Source: an uncultured Clostridia bacterium
Lineage (GTDB): Bacteria; Bacillota; Clostridia; Oscillospirales; CAG-272
Length of the DNA stretch: 8,697 nt
Direction: 5' to 3'
Assembly: GCA_945936265.1 (NCBI GenBank)
Contig: CAMETB010000053.1
Location: 1 to 8,697, forward strand
The notes beneath the pieces were generated by a model that saw only the letters and a program-made list of their open reading frames with translations, was not told the origin of the DNA and searched no databases. Below are positions 5,901-8,697 of the stretch, piece by piece. A program made the translations under genes and the position numbers. The stretch's first letter is position 1, and each line of letters opens with the position of its first letter.

Positions 5901-6438
5901 AAATATTACGAAATCCTTTAACGGCAAGGAAATTATATCGGATTTTACCTGTGATATTCCCGACGGGAAAATCACCTATATAATGGGTGCTTCGGGCATC
6001 GGCAAAACCACTCTTTTAAGAATAATTGCAGGTCTTGATACCGATTTTGGCGGAAATATCGAAAAAAGAGGAAAAATAGCCTACGTATTTCAGGAACCTC
6101 GTCTGTTCCCTGCGCTCAACGTAAAAGAAAACGTTGAAATAGTCGGCGGCACAAATGATAGCAAGGATATTTTGTCAATGGTAGAACTTGATGGGTGTGA
6201 GAACATGATGCCCGATGAGCTTTCAGGAGGCATGAAAATGCGTCTTTCCATTGCCAGAGCACTTTATAGCGGCGCCGATATCTATCTTATGGATGAACCG
6301 TTTTCCGCCCTTGATGACGAGACTAAAAAAAGGATTATACCCAAAGTTTTCGGCTTTCTCAGAGGCAAAACCGTCATAATAGTTTCTCATAGCTTTGAAG
6401 AAGCAAAATTATATTCCGACAATGTAATAAATCTCTAA
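5890..6438 (+). CDS. ABC transporter ATP-binding subunit (SsuB/TauB-like, compact)
   Basis: This cytoplasmic ATPase drives the importer. All nucleotide-binding motifs are intact: Walker A GASGIGKTT (33-41), Q-loop Q68 in VFQEP, signature LSGGM (111-115), Walker B IYLMDE ending in the catalytic E136, D-loop SALD (139-142), and switch histidine H167. The protein is only 182 residues, whereas SsuB/TauB-type ATPases usually have about 240-260. It stops soon after the switch histidine, so the C-terminal subdomain is shortened. This is not an obvious frameshift, because the stop codon forms part of the operon terminator. AAAGGAGGG at 5876-5884 gives a strong start signal five bases before the ATG. 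Confidence 0.94.
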   Translation: MRLENITKSFNGKEIISDFTCDIPDGKITYIMGASGIGKTTLLRIIAGLDTDFGGNIEKRGKIAYVFQEPRLFPALNVKENVEIVGGTNDSKDILSMVELDGCENMMPDELSGGMKMRLSIARALYSGADIYLMDEPFSALDDETKKRIIPKVFGFLRGKTVIIVSHSFEEAKLYSDNVINL

Positions 6439-6466
6439 AAAAGAGAGCATTTCTGCTCTCTTTTTT
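6437..6466. terminator. Bidirectional terminator closing the ABC operon
   Basis: A perfect 13-bp stem (6437-6449 with 6454-6466) encloses a 4-base loop. It has an A6 run on one side and a T6 run on the other, so it works in both directions. The ATPase stop codon (6436-6438) lies partly in the stem, and the convergent Cys-rich gene ends at 6473. Confidence 0.93.
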
Positions 6467-6472
6467 ATGTTT

Positions 6473-7330
6473 TTACTGGCAGCCGCAACCGGAGCGCCCC
6501 CCCTGGTCTTTATCGTGCTTTTGTCCTGCACATCCACCGGGGAAACTGCTGAATGTAGGCGGTGCAAATTCCTTTATCGGAAAAGACATTGATCTGAATA
6601 AGGTGCAAGGATCGTCTTCTCTTGCCGCAATGCATTCCTTTTCGGGAATATTATACTCCGTGGCATTTACAAGGAGCTGGGCAGGTCTCTCTATTCTTAC
6701 AACTGAGAAAAATCCGAGAGATACGACAAGGGACTTCTCGTCTCTTTCGCAAAGTCTGCCGTTTACTCTGTTACATACATGCTCCGGTATATCCTCTATA
6801 CAGCAGCAACTGCAACACGGGAATATCTTCGGCTCTACAACATTGATACTTAATATGATAGGGTCAACCGTTTCTATAACCGCTCTCGGCAGAGTGCTTG
6901 AACGGTTTGCGTCGCATATGTTGGTGTTGCAGAACGATGAAACGCCGGGCTCGCTCTTGAATACGCTTACATTGCCCTCGCTTCCGAACAGAACTACTTT
7001 CTTTTCTACTACCGCTATTCCCTCAAATTCCTGTATGTGTCCCTGCGATATACATGCCTCGCATACTATCTTTACATATATTTTTATGTTGAGTTGATAG
7101 AACCCTCTGTTAAACGGGACATCAACGACATCTATATATGCAGACACTATTTTTGCGCATTTGGCTCTTATTGCCGATGTGCGCTCGATTATTTCCTCGC
7201 CGAATTCCGTCAGATATACTTTGACATTTTCAAAGCAGTCTTTATCTCTGCAGGAGTCGAGAACTCTGTAAGTGTCTATGCATATGTTTTCCTTCGGATG
7301 AGGATTCGGACAAATTCTGTTATCCGGCAT
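6473..7330 (-). CDS. Conserved Cys-rich protein of unknown function
   Basis: I do not know a name or function for this 285-residue protein, though it resembles uncharacterised proteins I associate with Clostridia. It has 21 cysteines. They include C27-x4-C32 in the motif DSCRDKDC, C90-x2-C93, the cluster PCCSCCC at 171-177, and a C-terminal GCGCQ. It lacks a signal peptide, membrane segments and tryptophan. The N-terminal half contains RVLDSCRDKDC, VPFNRGFYQLNIKIYVKI (71-88) and VVLFGSEGNVSVF (112-124). The C-terminal tail is rich in Gly, Lys, Asp and Cys. A spore-coat, metal-binding or disulfide cross-linked structural role is conceivable in a sporulating organism, but that is inference. The ATG follows AGGAGGT (plus 7342-7348), with 11 bases between, which is slightly long. 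The gene is monocistronic. Confidence 0.85.
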   Translation of the reverse strand: MPDNRICPNPHPKENICIDTYRVLDSCRDKDCFENVKVYLTEFGEEIIERTSAIRAKCAKIVSAYIDVVDVPFNRGFYQLNIKIYVKIVCEACISQGHIQEFEGIAVVEKKVVLFGSEGNVSVFKSEPGVSSFCNTNICDANRSSTLPRAVIETVDPIILSINVVEPKIFPCCSCCCIEDIPEHVCNRVNGRLCERDEKSLVVSLGFFSVVRIERPAQLLVNATEYNIPEKECIAAREDDPCTLFRSMSFPIKEFAPPTFSSFPGGCAGQKHDKDQGGRSGCGCQ

Positions 7331-7453
7331 AGGTGTATTATACCTCCTGTGTTATTTGAAGAAACGATATAGTCGTCTTCTGTAATAGCATATGCCGATT
7401 TGCATAAAATGACATATTTATACCGCAAAATAAGAATTTATCCAAAAAAGACA
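7331..7453. other. Intergenic leader upstream of the Cys-rich gene
   Basis: Apart from AGGAGGT for the Cys-rich gene, this stretch holds an imperfect dyad at 7358-7380 (GAAG/CTTC plus ACGA/TCGT with a two-base bulge) in the presumed leader. I could not find a convincing sigma-A promoter. The best -10-like sites (TATGCT, CATATGCTA on the - strand) lack a matching -35 element. Confidence 0.5.
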
Positions 7454-7483
7454 AAAATCCGACAGATAAAACTGCCGGATTTT
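7454..7483 (-). terminator. Terminator of the small P-loop NTPase gene
   Basis: AAAATCCG (7454-7461) pairs with CGGATTTT (7476-7483). A further CAG/CTG pairing follows past one A/C mismatch, around an ATAAAA loop. In the - direction it runs into TTTTTGTCTTTTTT. It begins 13 bases after the stop codon at 7497. Confidence 0.85.
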
Positions 7484-7496
7484 AATAAACCAAAAA

Positions 7497-7904
7497 TCAA
7501 AGATATTTCTTTATGTTGTCGGTTGCGTTTTCCGCGGGCATGGAAACCGTCATGACAAGGTTTACGCCGCATCTTGTGCAAAGCTCGTCTGCCTCGGTTA
7601 CGAATTTATCAAAGGAAGCAAGATCTCTTTCGCATATTCTGAATGTTCCGTCAATAAAGAGATCGGTTATATCATGGTTGCTTGCAAGAAGTCCTGCGAT
7701 AAGGCCGTAGAGAGACTGTGCATCTTTTATAAGATATTCATCGGAGTTGATAAGTCTGCAATTATAACTGAGAGTAAGCCTCAGGTTGCTGCCCTTTTCA
7801 ATGCAGACCACGGAACCCTTGGAACTTTCAAGAGCGGAATTTATCATCTCTATAAGAGTCTTGGTTTTTCCCGTGCCTTTTACGCCGATAATAATTTTCA
7901 TCAT
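7497..7904 (-). CDS. Small P-loop NTPase of unknown function
   Basis: This 135-residue protein is probably cytoplasmic. It opens with a perfect Walker A motif, GVKGTGKT (7-14), directly after a short hydrophobic strand. A Walker B-like strand, DLFIDG, lies at 81-86. The stretch between (about residues 30-60) has alternating strands and no known signature that I recognise. There is no room for a helicase, transporter or AAA+ lid domain, so it is a minimal P-loop fold. I cannot name a substrate or partner; similar short proteins in databases sometimes carry unsupported motility labels. The first of two adjacent ATG codons (7904-7902) is chosen because GGGAGGA (plus 7912-7918) lies seven bases upstream. 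It has its own strong promoter and terminator and follows pgi on the same strand. Confidence 0.85.
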   Translation of the reverse strand: MMKIIIGVKGTGKTKTLIEMINSALESSKGSVVCIEKGSNLRLTLSYNCRLINSDEYLIKDAQSLYGLIAGLLASNHDITDLFIDGTFRICERDLASFDKFVTEADELCTRCGVNLVMTVSMPAENATDNIKKYL

Positions 7905-7938
7905 TTTGATTTCCTCCCGAAATATTATTTCTATCTAA

Positions 7939-7967
7939 ATTATACAATAAAAAATACCAAAAATCAA
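7939..7967 (-). promoter_or_regulatory. Promoter of the small P-loop NTPase gene
   Basis: On the - strand, TTGATT (plus 7962-7967) and a perfect TATAAT (plus 7939-7944) are separated by 17 bp. The predicted start is near 7932, about 28 bases before the ATG. The -35 element is identical to that of the galE promoter. Confidence 0.85.
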
Positions 7968-7994
7968 TACTATAATTCAAAAATATTTTATGAG

Positions 7995-8021
7995 AAAGAA
8001 AAAAGAGCAAAATGCTCTTTT
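7995..8021 (-). terminator. pgi terminator
   Basis: AAAAGAGCA (8001-8009) pairs with TGCTCTTTT (8013-8021) around a three-base loop. In the - direction it runs into TTTTTTCTTTCTC. It starts eight bases after the pgi stop codon. Confidence 0.88.
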
Positions 8022-8028
8022 CTCATTT

Positions 8029-8697
8029 TTATTTAAGTCTTTTCGTAAGATCTGCTGCGAGCTCTTCGTATCCCTCTTTGCCGAGGAGCGCAAACATATT
8101 CTTCTTATATGCCTCAACTCCGGGCTGATTAAAGGGATTTACACCGAGAACATATCCCGATACGGCGCATGAAAGTTCAAAGAAATACACAAGATAGCCG
8201 AATGAATACTCGCTTCTGTCTTCTATTTCTATAACGATATTCGGTACTTTTCCGTCCGAATGCGCAATAAGAGTGCCGAGCATTGCGGTATGATTTACAA
8301 AGTCAAGTTCTTTTCCCGCAAGATAATTGAGTTTATCCGAGTTCTCCGCTTCATTCGGTATGATTACCGTGTCAGAGGACTTCTTTATGTCGAGGACGGT
8401 TTCAAACATTATTCTCGAACCGTTCTGAATAAACTGACCGAGAGAGTGAAGATCTGTCGAGAAGATAACCGAGGACGGATAAATTCCCTTTTCGTCTTTT
8501 CCTTCGCTCTCACCGAAAAGTTGTTTCCACCACTCGCAAAACAGCCTTGCCGCAGGCTCATATGACGCAAGTATTTCCACCGACTTACCTTTTCTCAGAA
8601 GAATATTTCTTATAGCCGCATACTTTAAACAGTCGTTTTTATCAATATCCTTCGATGAAAAATGTTCGCGTGCATCGGCGGCACCTTTCATAAGCTT
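8029..8697 (-). CDS. pgi: Glucose-6-phosphate isomerase, C-terminal part (cut by the window edge)
   Basis: Pgi interconverts glucose 6-phosphate and fructose 6-phosphate in glycolysis and gluconeogenesis. The visible 222 codons cover about the last half of a protein usually near 450 residues in Bacillota. The frame stays open through position 8697, so the ATG at 8691-8689 is an internal methionine and not the start. Conserved blocks are KYAAIRNILLRKGKSVEIL, EWWKQLFGESEGKDEKGIYP, STDLHSLGQFIQ and NPFNQPGVEAYKKNMFALLGK. Counting from that methionine, the catalytic residues correspond to E61 (ESEGK), H82 (TDLHS) and K196 (EAYK), and all are present. The match to Bacillus-type Pgi is close, and the C-terminus ends as expected. 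A terminator follows, so the P-loop gene downstream is a separate unit. Confidence 0.97.
   Translation of the reverse strand, partial: KLMKGAADAREHFSSKDIDKNDCLKYAAIRNILLRKGKSVEILASYEPAARLFCEWWKQLFGESEGKDEKGIYPSSVIFSTDLHSLGQFIQNGSRIMFETVLDIKKSSDTVIIPNEAENSDKLNYLAGKELDFVNHTAMLGTLIAHSDGKVPNIVIEIEDRSEYSFGYLVYFFELSCAVSGYVLGVNPFNQPGVEAYKKNMFALLGKEGYEELAADLTKRLK

Noticed and set aside
6603..7097. 164-residue + strand open frame across the Cys-rich gene
   Set aside because: The - strand frame is longer, has AGGAGGT upstream, ends at a shared terminator and shows conserved-looking motifs. The + frame has none of these.
7380..7420. CATATGCTA on the - strand as a sigma-E/sigma-K -10 element for the Cys-rich gene
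   Set aside because: The box fits CATANNNTA, but no -35 element for either factor sits at the right distance. In A/T-rich DNA one box is not enough.
8692..8697. AAGCTT at the right edge as a cloning or assembly junction
   Set aside because: The pgi frame reads through it normally, so a HindIII site here is most simply chance.

Overview
The window (about 38-40% G+C by eye) looks like a chromosomal segment of a low-GC, endospore-forming Bacillota, most likely class Clostridia. The evidence is a clear spoIIID sporulation regulator, AGGAGG-type ribosome binding sites, TTGACA/TATAAT-type promoters, compact hairpin-plus-T-run terminators, and a Cys-rich conserved protein of a kind I associate with Clostridia. 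I cannot name a genus.

Layout from left to right. (1) Positions 1-204 hold four direct copies of a 51-bp unit; the array may continue off the left edge. (2) An ECF-transporter S component stands alone on the + strand (313-912) and ends at a terminator shared with the convergent spoIIID (- strand, 979-1245). (3) A galE-galM pair (- strand, 3391 to 1324) overlaps by a few bases and has its own promoter and terminator. (4) A divergent + strand operon (3539-6438) encodes a Crp/Fnr-family regulator followed by a lipoprotein substrate-binding protein, a permease and an ATPase of a NitT/TauT/SsuABC-like ABC importer. All four genes are joined by stop/start overlaps. (5) On the - strand from the right edge come the 3' half of pgi (glucose-6-phosphate isomerase, cut by the window edge), a small P-loop NTPase with its own strong promoter, and a 285-residue Cys-rich protein that converges on the ABC operon across a shared bidirectional terminator.

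Function. GalM and GalE interconvert galactose anomers and UDP-galactose/UDP-glucose, and Pgi is a core glycolytic enzyme. No galK or galT lies in the window, so galEM may serve either galactose use or UDP-galactose supply. The Crp-like regulator has a 22-bp perfect dyad at its own transcription start. The dyad fits the Crp-family operator layout, so the most coherent regulatory story is a self-controlled importer operon whose substrate and effector are unknown. SpoIIID acts in the mother cell during sporulation.

The least explained items are the 51-bp tandem array, the Cys-rich protein, the small P-loop protein and the importer's substrate. I see no CRISPR array, tRNA, rRNA, transposase, phage gene or recognisable riboswitch, and I cannot demonstrate a wholly new system here.
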